NCBI GenBank assembly: GCA_016713325.1
Contig: JADJPJ010000043.1
Coordinates: forward strand, 40,149-104,148
Direction: 5' to 3'
DNA: 64,000 bases
DNA from: Candidatus Flexifilum affinis
GTDB taxonomy: Bacteria; Chloroflexota; Anaerolineae; Aggregatilineales; Phototrophicaceae
The stretch's first letter is position 1. Every line of letters begins with the position of its first letter. The notes under the pieces are model-generated. The model searched no databases, was not told the origin of the DNA, and saw nothing but the letters and a program-made list of their open reading frames with translations. Positions 9,036-17,842 of the stretch are shown here, piece by piece. A program made the position numbers and the translations under genes.

Positions 9036-9676
9036 TCTTTGACTCCTGACAGAGCGATGCTTTCGATGAATTGGCGTTGACCGAACAGGAAGGCGATGAC
9101 GGTCGGGATGGTCGCCGTGACGGTGCCGGCCATCAGCAGCGTCCAGTTCGTGCCATAGCGCCCCTGGAACATGACCAGCCCGAGCTGGATGGTGCGCATA
9201 TCCGGGTCATCGGCCACGATGAGCGGCCACAGGAAATCATTCAAGGAAAAAAGAAAGGCGAAGATGGCCAGCGTCGCCAGCGCCGGGCGCGAGAGCGGGA
9301 GGATGATCCGCCACCAGACGCCGAAGCGCGAAGCGCCCCGAAACTTGAGCCGCGCGAAGGCATAGGCCGCCAGCGAGGAGAAGATCAACTGGCCGCCGGT
9401 GATGCCGAGCGCCATGAGGGCCGTGTTGAGGTAGTAGCGGGCGAAGGGCGCCGCCTCCCAGGCATCGACGTAGTTCTGCCACTCGAACGTGTTCGGGATG
9501 AGATACGGCGGCGAATACGTCAGGCGGGCCGGCTTGAGCGAAAGGGTGATCATCCACAGCAGCGGGGCGATGACGACGACCGCGCCGGCCATCAGGATGA
9601 GGTGGATGTACCAGCGCTTCGGCCACCAGCGCCGAATCCACGACCACACGGTGCCTGACGAGGCCTGGGGGTTCAT
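9032..9676 (-). CDS. MalG-type sugar ABC permease with internal deletion
   Basis: 214 residues from the ATG at 9676, which overlaps the upstream permease stop (ATGA). MalG-type permeases are usually about 270-300 residues. The N-terminus (helix 1, then AYAFARLKF) and the C-terminus (FGVWWRIILPLSRPAL to SGVKE) are normal, but at residue 113 (near base 9338) ARLKFRG runs directly into ASRFGVWWRI. Against the intact paralogue at 19240-20181, about 73 residues are missing, in frame: two membrane helices and the EEAA..DGA part of the EAA loop that docks on the ATPase. The transporter is probably impaired unless this is an assembly error. Confidence 0.88.
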   Translation of the reverse strand: MNPQASSGTVWSWIRRWWPKRWYIHLILMAGAVVVIAPLLWMITLSLKPARLTYSPPYLIPNTFEWQNYVDAWEAAPFARYYLNTALMALGITGGQLIFSSLAAYAFARLKFRGASRFGVWWRIILPLSRPALATLAIFAFLFSLNDFLWPLIVADDPDMRTIQLGLVMFQGRYGTNWTLLMAGTVTATIPTVIAFLFGQRQFIESIALSGVKE

Positions 9677-10587
9677 GCGCCGCTCCTGGCCGTCCGGCCG
9701 AACAGCTTCCACTGGATGAGCGTGATGGCCAGGATGATCAGGAACAGCACCCAACCGATGGCAGAGGCGTCGCCCAGATTGAAGTAACGGAAGGCCTCGC
9801 GCCAGAGCAGGAAGCCGAGCACCTCGGTCGATCCGATCGGGCCACCGGTGCCGTTGGACATGACGAAGACGGTATCGAAGACCAGAAAGGCGTCGATGAG
9901 CGACATGATGGCGATCAACAGGGTCGTCGGCGCGAGCAGCGGCAGGGTGATGTTCCTGAACTTCTGCCAGCCATTGGCGCCGTCGACCATGGCCGCCTCG
10001 TAGTAGATGCGTGGGATGGTTTGCAGCCCGGCCAGAAAGATGACCATATTGAAGCCAACGCGCTTCCAGACGCCGACCAAGATCACCGCCCACAGCGCAT
10101 AGCGCGGGTCAGTGAGCCACGAGGGGCCGTTAATGCCAATCTCGCGCAGGGCGGTGTTGACTAAGCCTGCGCCTGGATCGAGCAGGTAGCGCCAGACAGT
10201 GGCCGCGGCCACCGTCGCCGTGACGACCGGGATGAAGTAGAGGACACGGTAGAACGTCACCCCTTTGATGCCGGTGTTGAGCAGCAGGGCAATGAACAGG
10301 CCGCCCACCACGCTCAGCACCGTGTTGCCGGTGACATAGGCCAGGGTGACGGACAGGGAGTGCCAGAACGTGCTGGACGAGAACAGGTCGACGTAGTTCT
10401 GAAGGCCGACGAAGGTCATCTGCGGTTGGAAGCCGTCCCAATCGTTCAGACTCAGATAGCCCGAGTAGAGGATCGGGTAGATGGTGAAAATACCGATCAC
10501 GAGCAGCGCCGGCAGCAGCGCGAACATGGCGGTCAGCCATTGATTGTCTCGTCGTGGCTTGGGGGGACGGGATGCCGGCGCCGACAT
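9673..10587 (-). CDS. MalF-type sugar ABC transporter permease
   Basis: 304 residues, six predicted membrane helices. The EAA loop is intact (YEAAMVDGANGWQKFRNITL), which is the contact site for a MalK-like ATPase. No ATPase gene is in this operon or elsewhere near it; such transporters often share one MsmK/MalK ATPase encoded elsewhere. It sits between the binding protein (222 bp upstream) and MalG (4-bp overlap) and would import the operon's oligosaccharide. Confidence 0.93.
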   Translation of the reverse strand: MSAPASRPPKPRRDNQWLTAMFALLPALLVIGIFTIYPILYSGYLSLNDWDGFQPQMTFVGLQNYVDLFSSSTFWHSLSVTLAYVTGNTVLSVVGGLFIALLLNTGIKGVTFYRVLYFIPVVTATVAAATVWRYLLDPGAGLVNTALREIGINGPSWLTDPRYALWAVILVGVWKRVGFNMVIFLAGLQTIPRIYYEAAMVDGANGWQKFRNITLPLLAPTTLLIAIMSLIDAFLVFDTVFVMSNGTGGPIGSTEVLGFLLWREAFRYFNLGDASAIGWVLFLIILAITLIQWKLFGRTARSGA

Positions 10588-10761
10588 GGGGTGACCTCAC
10601 TGGCTTACGGACTGGCTGGTGCAATACGCATTGGCTGAGGGGTGAAATGGTAGGTTGGACGCCCCGGTGGTCGTCCGTACATTGGTCGTCCCACCAAACG
10701 GGATGTGCAGGGACACGCAACGGCGTACCCACAACCGAAACATCAGGTGGTACCCCTCAGA

Positions 10762-10789
10762 GGGAGGGCGCAGCGATCTGCACCCTCCC
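10762..10789 (-). other. Intercistronic hairpin between binding protein and permease genes
   Basis: Inverted repeat GGGAGGGYGCAG / CTGCRCCCTCCC with a 3-4 nt loop and no following T-run on the minus strand. In transporter operons such hairpins after the binding-protein gene stabilise its mRNA and lower downstream expression; that role is inferred from position. Confidence 0.55.
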
Positions 10790-10809
10790 CCAAAACAACC
10801 TACGAAGGT

Positions 10810-12057
10810 TTAGCGCAGAAGTGCGTTGACGGCAACCTCAGCATTCGCCAGAGCGTCGGCCGTGGTCATCTGACCGTAGAGCGCCTGCTCGACGAAGCCG
10901 CTGAAGACGTCGGAGATCTCCGGGTAGGCGGTGATGCCAGGGCGGTTGATGGCGTACTGCTGACTTTCCACGAAGGGCAGCAGGCGCGGCTCGGTCTCGG
11001 TCAGCCAGGTCTGGAAGCCGGCATCGGCGGCCACGGAAGCGCGCACGGGCATGAAGGTCGTCGCCTGATCCCAGCGCACCTGCACCTCGGTGCTGGTCAG
11101 CCACTCGACAAAGGTGAAGGCGGCCTGCTGGCGGGCGTCGTCAGAGGCGAAGATGGCGATGTGCTCGCCGCCCATGTTGGTCGCCGGCTCGCCGCCTTCG
11201 GGGATCGGCATGGCAGCGGTGCTGAACTCGAAAGCGGCGTTGCTGCCGTAGATGCCGACCATCCAGGAGCCGTCCATGCGCATGCAGGCGCGGCCCTGAT
11301 CGAACAGGCCCCAGGGCGCCAGCGTGCTCGCGCCGCTGTCCAGCAGGGACTTGAAGAAGTCGACCGCCTGCGCGCCCGCCTCGCTGTTGAACGCGGCAGC
11401 CGTGTTGTCGGCCGTCAGGAATTCGCCGCCCGCCTGCCACAGATAGACCTGAAGCTGCCAGGTCAGGCCTTCGCCGGGCTGGGTGAAGAGTTCCATGCCG
11501 ACGATGCCCTCATCAGCGTTCGCGCAGGTCTGCGCGGCCTGGGCCAGCTCGTCCCACGTGGTGGGCGGGGCGTCCGGGTCGAGGCCGGCGGCGGCGAACA
11601 GATCACGGTTGATGAAGAGTTCGAGGTTGTTGGTGCTCACGGGCAGGCCGAAGAGCTGGTCGTTGTACTGGTTGACGGCGAGCAGCGCCGGAAAGAAATC
11701 CGACGTATCCAGGCCGGCGGCCTCAACGTAGGGGTCAATCGCGACGACCTTGCCCGAGTTGGCGAGCAGGGGCATCCAGGCCATATCGACGGCGGCGACG
11801 TCGGGCGTTTCGCCACCGGCAGCGGCGGTCTGAATGCGCGGGAGCAGTTCGCCCCAGCCATAGAAGACGTTTTCCACGACGATGTCCGGGTGCTGGCTGT
11901 TGAATTCATCGACCAGCGCCTGGATGGCTTCCCCGTTATTGCCGTCCCAGTAGTTCCAGAACGTCACATGAACGGGTTCCTGTGCGTAAACAATTGAGGC
12001 GGAGGAAATCAACAGCAGAACGAGGAACAAGAAAAAAGAACGCGACGGGCGGGACAT
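10810..12057 (-). CDS. Sugar ABC transporter substrate-binding protein (operon 1)
   Basis: 415 residues, family-1 extracellular solute-binding protein (MalE/UgpB-like). Residues 1-25 are a signal peptide (FFLFLVLLLISSASIVYAQ); no lipobox cysteine is seen. The mature start VHVTFWNYWDGNNGEAIQAL is characteristic of the family. It is the first gene of operon 1, 28 bp downstream of the palindromic operator at 12085-12109. Confidence 0.93.
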   Translation of the reverse strand: MSRPSRSFFLFLVLLLISSASIVYAQEPVHVTFWNYWDGNNGEAIQALVDEFNSQHPDIVVENVFYGWGELLPRIQTAAAGGETPDVAAVDMAWMPLLANSGKVVAIDPYVEAAGLDTSDFFPALLAVNQYNDQLFGLPVSTNNLELFINRDLFAAAGLDPDAPPTTWDELAQAAQTCANADEGIVGMELFTQPGEGLTWQLQVYLWQAGGEFLTADNTAAAFNSEAGAQAVDFFKSLLDSGASTLAPWGLFDQGRACMRMDGSWMVGIYGSNAAFEFSTAAMPIPEGGEPATNMGGEHIAIFASDDARQQAAFTFVEWLTSTEVQVRWDQATTFMPVRASVAADAGFQTWLTETEPRLLPFVESQQYAINRPGITAYPEISDVFSGFVEQALYGQMTTADALANAEVAVNALLR

Positions 12058-12084
12058 GTGAAATCCTTCCTGAGGCTTATGCAG

Positions 12085-12109
12085 TAAATCGGTTTAGTAA
12101 ACCGATTTA
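12085..12109 (-). promoter_or_regulatory. Perfect 25-bp LacI-type operator
   Basis: Twelve-base arms TAAATCGGTTTA and TAAACCGATTTA around a single central base, with no mismatch. It abuts the -10 element and would cover the transcription start, an ideal repression site. The likely ligand is the LacI protein encoded at the end of the same operon. Its TTAGTAAAC core recurs in the operator of sugar operon 2. Confidence 0.85.
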
Positions 12110-12138
12110 ACTATATAAAACTCGATTGGAAGGATCAA
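12110..12138 (-). promoter_or_regulatory. Sigma70-type promoter of sugar operon 1
   Basis: On the minus strand: TTGATC (12133-12138), 17-bp spacer, TATAGT (12110-12115). The operator begins directly after the -10. Confidence 0.75.
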
Positions 12139-12346
12139 GAGCCAAGTCGATGTCCCATGACCAATGTCATCCGGTCTCTATGACAGGCCTGGCGTCTATG
12201 TCACCCCTTTTGTATGAGGAATGCCACTTTCCGGCGTCGCAGCGCGAACCTCAAGATACGGCAACTCACAACGGGCTTAGATTTTAGGTATCTTTTCTCT
12301 ACCAACTGTTATTACCAGCAACACACACAACGAGGAGGCTTGCATC

Positions 12347-13498
12347 ATGCCTGGGCAACTGCCCACCCTGTTTGCGCCGGCAGAGCGCATCACCGCCGAT
12401 CAGATCCTTGTCGAAGCCCCTGCCGTAGAGGCCGCCCTCGAAATTCAACCCCTGCTGGATGCTGTTCCAAACGTGCTGCTGGTGCTCAACCGCTACCGCC
12501 AGATCATCTATTCCAACCAGGCGCTGCTCGACCTGCTCGGCATTGACGATCCCTCGCAGATCTACGGGCTGCGCCCCGGCGAAGCGCTGCAATGTGGGCA
12601 CGCTTACGAAACCGAGGGCGGATGTGGCACCGCCGAGGCGTGCAGCACCTGCGGCGCGGTGCAGGCGATCCTGATGGGCCTGAGCGGCAAGTCGGCGGTC
12701 AAGGAGTGCCGGATCACGACGCATTCCGGCGTGGCGCTCGACCTGCGCGTGTGGGCGAAGCCGCTGACGGTCAACGGCCAGATCTGCACCATCTTCGCCA
12801 TCACCGACATCTCCGACGAGAAGCGCCGCAACATCCTGGAGCGCATTTTCCTGCACGACATCCGCAACACAGCGTCGCTGATGGTGTCCTACGCCGAACT
12901 GATGCAGGTAGTGGACTCGCTTTCTGAGGCAGAACGCGTCGAACTGCTCGGCCACCTCAACATGGTCGCCACGCACGCGATCCGCGACATTGACACGCAT
13001 CGCATCATCACCGCGGCGGAAGCCAACGCGCTGACCCTGGCACCCGTCGCCATCGACGCCCAGCAGCTCCTGCTGGATGCAAAGAGCGAATACAGTCAGT
13101 ACCAGATCGACCACGATATAAAGATCGACGTACCGGCGGCGGCGGCGCCGATCACGTTCACCTCCGACCGTTCGCTGATCGAGCGGGTAGTCAACAACAT
13201 GCTCAAGAACGCTCTGGAAGCTTCTTCGCCCGGCCACACCGTGACCCTTTCGGTCAAAGCCGATGCCGGGATGGTGACCTTCGCGGTGCACAACCCATCG
13301 TTCATGCCCCGCAAGGTGCAGCTTCAGATCTTCCAGCGCTCCTATACCACCAAGGGCGCGGGGCGCGGGCTGGGGACTTACAGCATCCGACTGCTGAGCG
13401 AACACTATCTGCACGGCAGGGTCTGGTTCGAGAGCAGCGAAACCGGCGGCACGACCTTCTTCGCGCAGTATCCGCTGACCATGCCCGCGGTGGGGTGA
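12347..13498 (+). CDS. PAS-domain sensor histidine kinase with four-cysteine motif
   Basis: 383 residues; GAGGAGG lies 8 bases before the ATG. No membrane helix, so a cytoplasmic sensor. Residues about 33-150 form a PAS domain with an inserted cysteine cluster, C83, C93, C99 and C102 plus H85 (LQCGHAYETEGGCG, then ACSTCGAV), a pattern that could bind a metal, Fe-S cluster or haem; this is inference. H170 in FLHDIRNTA is the probable phospho-acceptor. The ATPase domain has the N box (NNMLKNALEAS) and a short G region (TTKGAGRGLGTYSIRLL). It overlaps or abuts the response regulator gene, its likely partner. Confidence 0.9.
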   Translation: MPGQLPTLFAPAERITADQILVEAPAVEAALEIQPLLDAVPNVLLVLNRYRQIIYSNQALLDLLGIDDPSQIYGLRPGEALQCGHAYETEGGCGTAEACSTCGAVQAILMGLSGKSAVKECRITTHSGVALDLRVWAKPLTVNGQICTIFAITDISDEKRRNILERIFLHDIRNTASLMVSYAELMQVVDSLSEAERVELLGHLNMVATHAIRDIDTHRIITAAEANALTLAPVAIDAQQLLLDAKSEYSQYQIDHDIKIDVPAAAAPITFTSDRSLIERVVNNMLKNALEASSPGHTVTLSVKADAGMVTFAVHNPSFMPRKVQLQIFQRSYTTKGAGRGLGTYSIRLLSEHYLHGRVWFESSETGGTTFFAQYPLTMPAVG

Positions 13499-13503
13499 GC
13501 GCC

Positions 13504-14031
13504 ATGAACAAGCCGTTCACGATCCTCTATGCCGACGACAACCCGGGCAACCTGCAACTGGTGCGCCTGGTGCTGCGCGATCAGAACTGCCGCTATCTGG
13601 AAGCGAAAGACGGGCAGATGGCAATTGACCTGACCCTGCGCGAACACCCTGACCTGATCTTTATGGACATCAACATGCCCATCGTCAATGGGCTGGCGGC
13701 GACAAAGCACCTCAAGTCCCTGCCGGAAGTCGCCGGGACACCGATCATCGCGCTGACTTCCAACACCATGCCCGGCGACCGGGAAGCGTGCTTCACCGCC
13801 GGGTGCGACGATTACCTGATCAAGCCGATCCTGCGCAACGATTTGCTGAAGACCATCACCCGCTTCAGGAAATCCGCCGCAGCAGCCAGCAGCGCGCCCG
13901 TCGAGCCGCCCGTGGCGGAGGCGAAGCCGGCACCACAGGCTTCGGCAGCGACGCCCGAGGACGCACTGAAGCCGACGGAGACAAAAGCGGCGGAAGGCGA
14001 TTCATCGAGCGCTGACACCACGGAGCACTGA
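13504..14031 (+). CDS. Single-domain response regulator (CheY-like)
   Basis: 175 residues from the ATG at 13504; a GTG at 13495 overlapping the kinase stop is a second possible start. Receiver domain residues 5-120: acidic pair D11/D12, phospho-acceptor D55 in LIFMDINMP, then ALTSNT and YLIKPI. The last 50 residues are an Ala/Pro/Glu-rich tail without a DNA-binding or enzymatic domain, so output is presumably by protein contact. Translationally coupled to the PAS kinase. Confidence 0.92.
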   Translation: MNKPFTILYADDNPGNLQLVRLVLRDQNCRYLEAKDGQMAIDLTLREHPDLIFMDINMPIVNGLAATKHLKSLPEVAGTPIIALTSNTMPGDREACFTAGCDDYLIKPILRNDLLKTITRFRKSAAAASSAPVEPPVAEAKPAPQASAATPEDALKPTETKAAEGDSSSADTTEH

Positions 14032-14640
14032 TGGTTCCGCCAGCGGCTCGACGGACATGATCCATTCAAGCCCCGGCAGCAGGTAGAACGCGTAAGGGCG
14101 GTCCGGCGGTGAAGTCGAAGAGGGTGTGGAGGGAGGAGCGAGCGTCACTCATCGCGTTCTAGAACCCCTCACCCCCTGACCCCCTCTCCCACGCAAGCGC
14201 CTTGCAAACAAGCGGGGCGAGGGGGAACGGTGCTCCTCCCCCTCATGCGCGAGGGGGCGTGAAAATCCGGGGTTCTCTCGTAGGACGGGATCTTGCCGTC
14301 AGTCCGGACTCGGAGGGCTGAGGGTGCAACGAATGCAAAAGGACATTTCGAACGTCAGTTATGGTTACGAACTCTGAGCGAAAAATCCTGTGATCATGAC
14401 CCTCACCCGCTGCGCTTCGCTTAGCCGCCCTCTCCCGTGGCACGGGAGAGGGCACGACCGCAGGTCGGGGTGAGGGTTGAAAAACATCGCTTAACCATAA
14501 CTCACGTTACTCTAGGTTATACCCCAAGTTCCAAGCAAGCCGCTCCCCTTCTCCCCGCTTGCTTGCAAGGCGCTTGCGTGGGAGAAGGGGCCGGGGGATG
14601 AGGGGTTGCGATACGAACCTCATCCCTTTCAACTCAAGTT
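14032..14640. repeat. Repeat-filled intergenic region (CCCTCACCCC-type repeats)
   Basis: 609 bp without a gene. Three blocks of the CCCTCACCCCCTGACCCC...CTCTCCC family lie at about 14163-14265, 14399-14480 and 14537-14618; each can fold with its reverse complement (GGGAGAGGG, GGTGAGGG). The middle block is enclosed by terminal inverted repeats (separate entry). GCTTGCTTGCAAGGCGCTTGCGTGGG variants form the loops. Confidence 0.75.
14351..14508. mobile_element. MITE-like 158-bp element with 17-bp terminal inverted repeats
   Basis: The left end AACGTCAGTTATGGTTA (14351-14367) and right end TAACCATAACTCACGTT (14492-14508) are inverted with 16 of 17 matches. Inside, GACCCTCACCCG...CGGGGTGAGGGTT forms a second inverted pair around a CCCTCTCCCGTG/CACGGGAGAGGG hairpin. 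No coding capacity. Size, nested symmetry and lack of genes fit a non-autonomous insertion or a structured repeat. Confidence 0.6.
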
Positions 14641-15936
14641 TTAGTGGTAGGCCGGCATCCAGTCGCCGTGGGCGACGATCAGATCATCGACCAGCGACCA
14701 GATCTGGTCCAGCGACAGCTCGGCGGCGGTGTGCGGGTCGAGCATGGCGGCGTGGTAGATGTGCTCGCGCTTGCCGGTCAGGGCCGCCTCGACAGTCAGG
14801 CTCTGGACGTTGACGTTGGTCTGCATCATGGCGGCCAGGTGCGGCGGCAGGGCGCCGATCTTGGTCGGCTGGATGCCGCTCTTGTCGACCAGGCACGGCA
14901 CTTCGACGCAGCAGCCCTGGGGCAGATTGTCGATCAGGCCGTTGTTCGGCACGTTGCCATAGACGACGCGCGGCGTGCCCGTTTCGAGGCTGTGGATGAT
15001 GCCCGAGCCGTACTCCATGCTGCGGTGCACTTCCAGGGGCGCCCCGCCTTCGAGGGCGGTGCGCTGGCGCTGCCAGTCGGCGATCTGCACCTCGCAGCGG
15101 CGGATGTACTCGTCGAGCGGAATGTTGAACTTCTCGATCAGGTCGGGGCGGTCGCGCTTGATGAACCAGGGTGTGTATTCGCTGAAGTGCTCGCTGCTCT
15201 CGGTGACGAAGTAGCCCAGGCGGGTGAACATCTCGTAGCGCACGCGGTTCCAGTCCGGCACGCGGCCTTCCTCGGCCACCTGGCGGATGCGCGGGTACAG
15301 GTTTTCGCCGTTCCGCTCGAACTTCAGGTAGAAGGCCATGTGGTTGATGCCGGCCGCGATGTAGTTGATGTCGTCGATCGGCACGCCGATGTCGTGGGCG
15401 AGCTGGTCGGCCGTCCCCTGCACGCTGTGGCACAGGCCGACGGTCTTAATCGAGCTGGCGCGGCCAATGGCCCAGCAGTTCATGGCCATGGGGTTGACGT
15501 ACTGGAGGAAGGTGACGTCCGGGCAGACTTCTTCCATGTCGCGGCACATGTCGAGCAGCACCGGGATGGTGCGCAGGCCGCGCATGATTCCGCCGATGCC
15601 AAGCGTGTCGGCAATGGTCTGGCGCAGGCCGTACTTCTTGGGGATCTCGAAATCGGTGACCGTGCCGGGCTTGTAGCCGCCGACCTGGATCATGCAGATG
15701 GCGTAGTCGGCGCCCTCGAGCGCACGGCGGCGGTCGGTGGTGGCGCTGATGGTCGGATTGGCCCCCAGGGCGTCGGCGACGCGGCGGGCGACGATCTCCG
15801 AGGTGCTCAGGCGCTCGGCGTCGATGTCGTACAGGACGATCTCGGATTCCGCGAGTTCCGGATAGCCGAGGATGTCGCCGAGCAGGTTCTTGGCGAAGAC
15901 GGTGCTGCCAGCGCCAATGAATGTAATGCGGGGCAT
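14641..15936 (-). CDS. melA: GH4 alpha-galactosidase/alpha-glucosidase, NAD- and Mn-dependent
   Basis: 431 residues. I start at the ATG at 15936, which has AAAGGTGA 5 bases upstream, rather than the in-frame GTG at 15945. GH4 enzymes cleave glycosides by an NAD-dependent oxidation-elimination route and need Mn2+. The N-terminal Rossmann motif is FIGAGSTVFAKNLLGDIL; NPMAMNCWAI, GLCHSVQGTA and GINHMAFYLK supply the Cys and His metal ligands. The sequence is closest in feel to MelA/AglA alpha-galactosidases acting on unphosphorylated sugars. No signal peptide. It lies alone, 124 bp from a divergent-function gene. Confidence 0.9.
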   Translation of the reverse strand: MPRITFIGAGSTVFAKNLLGDILGYPELAESEIVLYDIDAERLSTSEIVARRVADALGANPTISATTDRRRALEGADYAICMIQVGGYKPGTVTDFEIPKKYGLRQTIADTLGIGGIMRGLRTIPVLLDMCRDMEEVCPDVTFLQYVNPMAMNCWAIGRASSIKTVGLCHSVQGTADQLAHDIGVPIDDINYIAAGINHMAFYLKFERNGENLYPRIRQVAEEGRVPDWNRVRYEMFTRLGYFVTESSEHFSEYTPWFIKRDRPDLIEKFNIPLDEYIRRCEVQIADWQRQRTALEGGAPLEVHRSMEYGSGIIHSLETGTPRVVYGNVPNNGLIDNLPQGCCVEVPCLVDKSGIQPTKIGALPPHLAAMMQTNVNVQSLTVEAALTGKREHIYHAAMLDPHTAAELSLDQIWSLVDDLIVAHGDWMPAYH

Positions 15937-15959
15937 GGGGATCACCTTTCATGGATGCG

Positions 15960-16060
15960 GACGTCCCAGAAGGGCGTCCATGCGAAACCGGGCAAAAGCG
16001 GACAACCCAGAAGGGCGTCCATGCGAACATCAGGGTATGCGGACGCGCAGTAGCGCGTCC
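15960..16060. repeat. Short direct repeat and GTAGGG palindrome
   Basis: CCCAGAAGGGCGTCCATGCG occurs twice (about 15964 and 16009), then GGACGCGCAGTAGCGCGTCC (16041-16060) followed by CTACG. The CTA is the stop codon (TAG on the minus strand) of the next gene. Confidence 0.75.
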
Positions 16061-17689
16061 CTACGGACGTACAACGGTCATGACAGGGACGCCACCGAAT
16101 TGCTCGATCGACTGGCGGTGACCGTCCGGCCAGAGGATCTCAAGGCGCAGCAGGGTGGCATCCCTGGGAAAGCCAAAATGGACGCGCGCCGGATCGCCGG
16201 ACAGGTACCCGCTGAGGGCGCGCATCTCGCGGGTATAAGCGACCGTATCGGCAATAGTATCGCCTCTGCCGCCGGCGGTGAGGAGGGTCAGCCGGGCGCC
16301 AATGCCGTCCGGGTTGGCGGAACCTGGATGGCGCAGTTCCACCTGCAAGCTCGCCCCGCCGCACAGGCTGTTTTCGTACAGAACGGCGGGCGCGTTCAGG
16401 TTGTTGACGACGATATCCAGATCGCCGTCATTGTCGAGATCGGCCATGCTCATGCCGCGCCCGCTGGCCGTGCCGCCCAACCTCCATTCAGGCGCGGGGA
16501 TCAGACGCGCGCCACCGGCATTGCGAAAAGCCAGGTTAGCTTCGACCAGCTCGTCGTCGGGCAGATGGCCAAACAACTCGACGGAGATCATGCCGTTGAC
16601 CGCATACAGATCGAGAAAGCCGTCGTTGTCCAGGTCGCCAAATTTGCTCGACCAGGTCCAGCCGGTGGCCGGGATGCCGAAGTCGCGGGCGCGGTTGGCG
16701 AAGCGGCCATCGGCGCCCTGCACGTTGAGGATGTTCTCGACCGTCTGGAGGTCGCCGGGGGGCAGCGGGTTGCGCTCCAGATCGTCAAAGACGAAGTCCC
16801 AGGCGCGGCGGGTGGCCGGGTCGTCGGAGGTCGGCTGCATGTCGGCGGCGAAGAATTCCTGCCGACCGTCGTTGTCGAGATCGCCGGCGTCGAAGCTCAT
16901 GGTGCTGTAGGCGGTGGCCGGGAATGGCGCGGTAGAAAGCCAGCCGCCGGCGCGGAAGCTCCAGGCCTGATCGGGGAAGCGGAAGTCGTTACCGACAATC
17001 AGGTCGACCGCCCCATCGGCGTCGACGTCGGAAAGCCAGAGGGCCAGCGCCTGCGATTCTTCGGCAAGGCGAGTCGCGACATATTCGCCGCCGCGGTTTT
17101 CATAGACGAAAACGCCGGCGCCGCCGCTGAACAGGAACGAGTCGCGCATCAGCTTCGAGAGTTCGACGTCATAGGAAGCGGCGGCCATGTCGAGATCGCC
17201 ATCGCCGTCGACGTCGTTGAAGGCGATCGTCCCGGCAGGCGCCCGAACGCCGGGCAACGGCGTCAGGCGGAATCTGCCGACGCCATCACTGCGCCACCAG
17301 GACGGCGCGCCTAACTGGGTGGTCAGGATGATGTCGCGCCAGCCGTCGGCGTCCAGGTCGACCAGGGCGACGGCGCGCGTCCGGCCCACCATTCCTGGCG
17401 GCTGCTCGGCGCGGAAGGTCAGGCCGCCCTCGTTCCACAGAAGGGTGTTGGGTCCGTCGAGGTTGCCCAGGACGATGTCGAGCAGACCATCGTTATTGAG
17501 ATCGTTGATACCCAGGCCGGAGCCATTGCTCTCGTAGAAACGTACGACGTCACCGCGCGTCTGAGTGGTATGGGGGAGCGTGTGTTCGATGAAATGGCCG
17601 GTGCAGGGCGAGGTGGCAGAATCGGCCTGCGAGAGGGCCACGAGATGGGCAGGCATCAGGAGGAACACCAGAAGCATTCGGCGAAGCAT
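16061..17689 (-). CDS. Secreted CRTAC1-like protein: FG-GAP/VCBS repeats plus ASPIC/UnbV domain
   Basis: 542 residues with signal peptide 1-22 (MLLVFLLMPAHLVALSQA). Repeats with the calcium-binding signature DxNxDGxxD are frequent (LNNDGLLDIVLGN, DLDADGWRDIILT, DVDGDGDLDMAAA, DLDNDGDLDIVVNN), predicting an integrin-like beta-propeller. The last about 90 residues (IGARLTLLTAGG to LEILWPDGHRQSIEQF) are an ASPIC/UnbV module. Probably extracellular and Ca-dependent; substrate or partner unknown. Its stop codon is contributed by a GTAGGGACG repeat. Confidence 0.88.
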   Translation of the reverse strand: MLRRMLLVFLLMPAHLVALSQADSATSPCTGHFIEHTLPHTTQTRGDVVRFYESNGSGLGINDLNNDGLLDIVLGNLDGPNTLLWNEGGLTFRAEQPPGMVGRTRAVALVDLDADGWRDIILTTQLGAPSWWRSDGVGRFRLTPLPGVRAPAGTIAFNDVDGDGDLDMAAASYDVELSKLMRDSFLFSGGAGVFVYENRGGEYVATRLAEESQALALWLSDVDADGAVDLIVGNDFRFPDQAWSFRAGGWLSTAPFPATAYSTMSFDAGDLDNDGRQEFFAADMQPTSDDPATRRAWDFVFDDLERNPLPPGDLQTVENILNVQGADGRFANRARDFGIPATGWTWSSKFGDLDNDGFLDLYAVNGMISVELFGHLPDDELVEANLAFRNAGGARLIPAPEWRLGGTASGRGMSMADLDNDGDLDIVVNNLNAPAVLYENSLCGGASLQVELRHPGSANPDGIGARLTLLTAGGRGDTIADTVAYTREMRALSGYLSGDPARVHFGFPRDATLLRLEILWPDGHRQSIEQFGGVPVMTVVRP

Positions 17690-17704
17690 TGGATGCGCTA
17701 CCCC

Positions 17705-17835
17705 GGGTTAAGCACCCCTCACCCCCTGACCCCTCTCCCGCGCAAGCGGAGGTCAGGGCCTGGACCCTCACCCCCGCCCCCTCGCCCGCGTGTGCGGGAG
17801 AGGGGAGCAGGACAGTGAAGCCAGCAGGGGTGAGG
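17705..17835. repeat. CCCTCACCCC-type intergenic repeat
   Basis: ACCCCTCACCCCCTGACCCC...CTCTCCCGCGC followed by a second ACCCTCACCCCCGCCCCCTC block and an inverted GGGAGAGGGG / GGGGTGAGG. It fills the gap between two minus-strand genes. Confidence 0.7.
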
Positions 17836-17842
17836 TCAGACG

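Noticed and set aside
14163..14265. CCCTCACCCC/GGGAGAGGG repeats as ordinary intrinsic terminators
   Set aside because: Some lie after genes, but they lack T-runs, occur in either orientation and also lie upstream of genes, so they are better treated as a repeat family.
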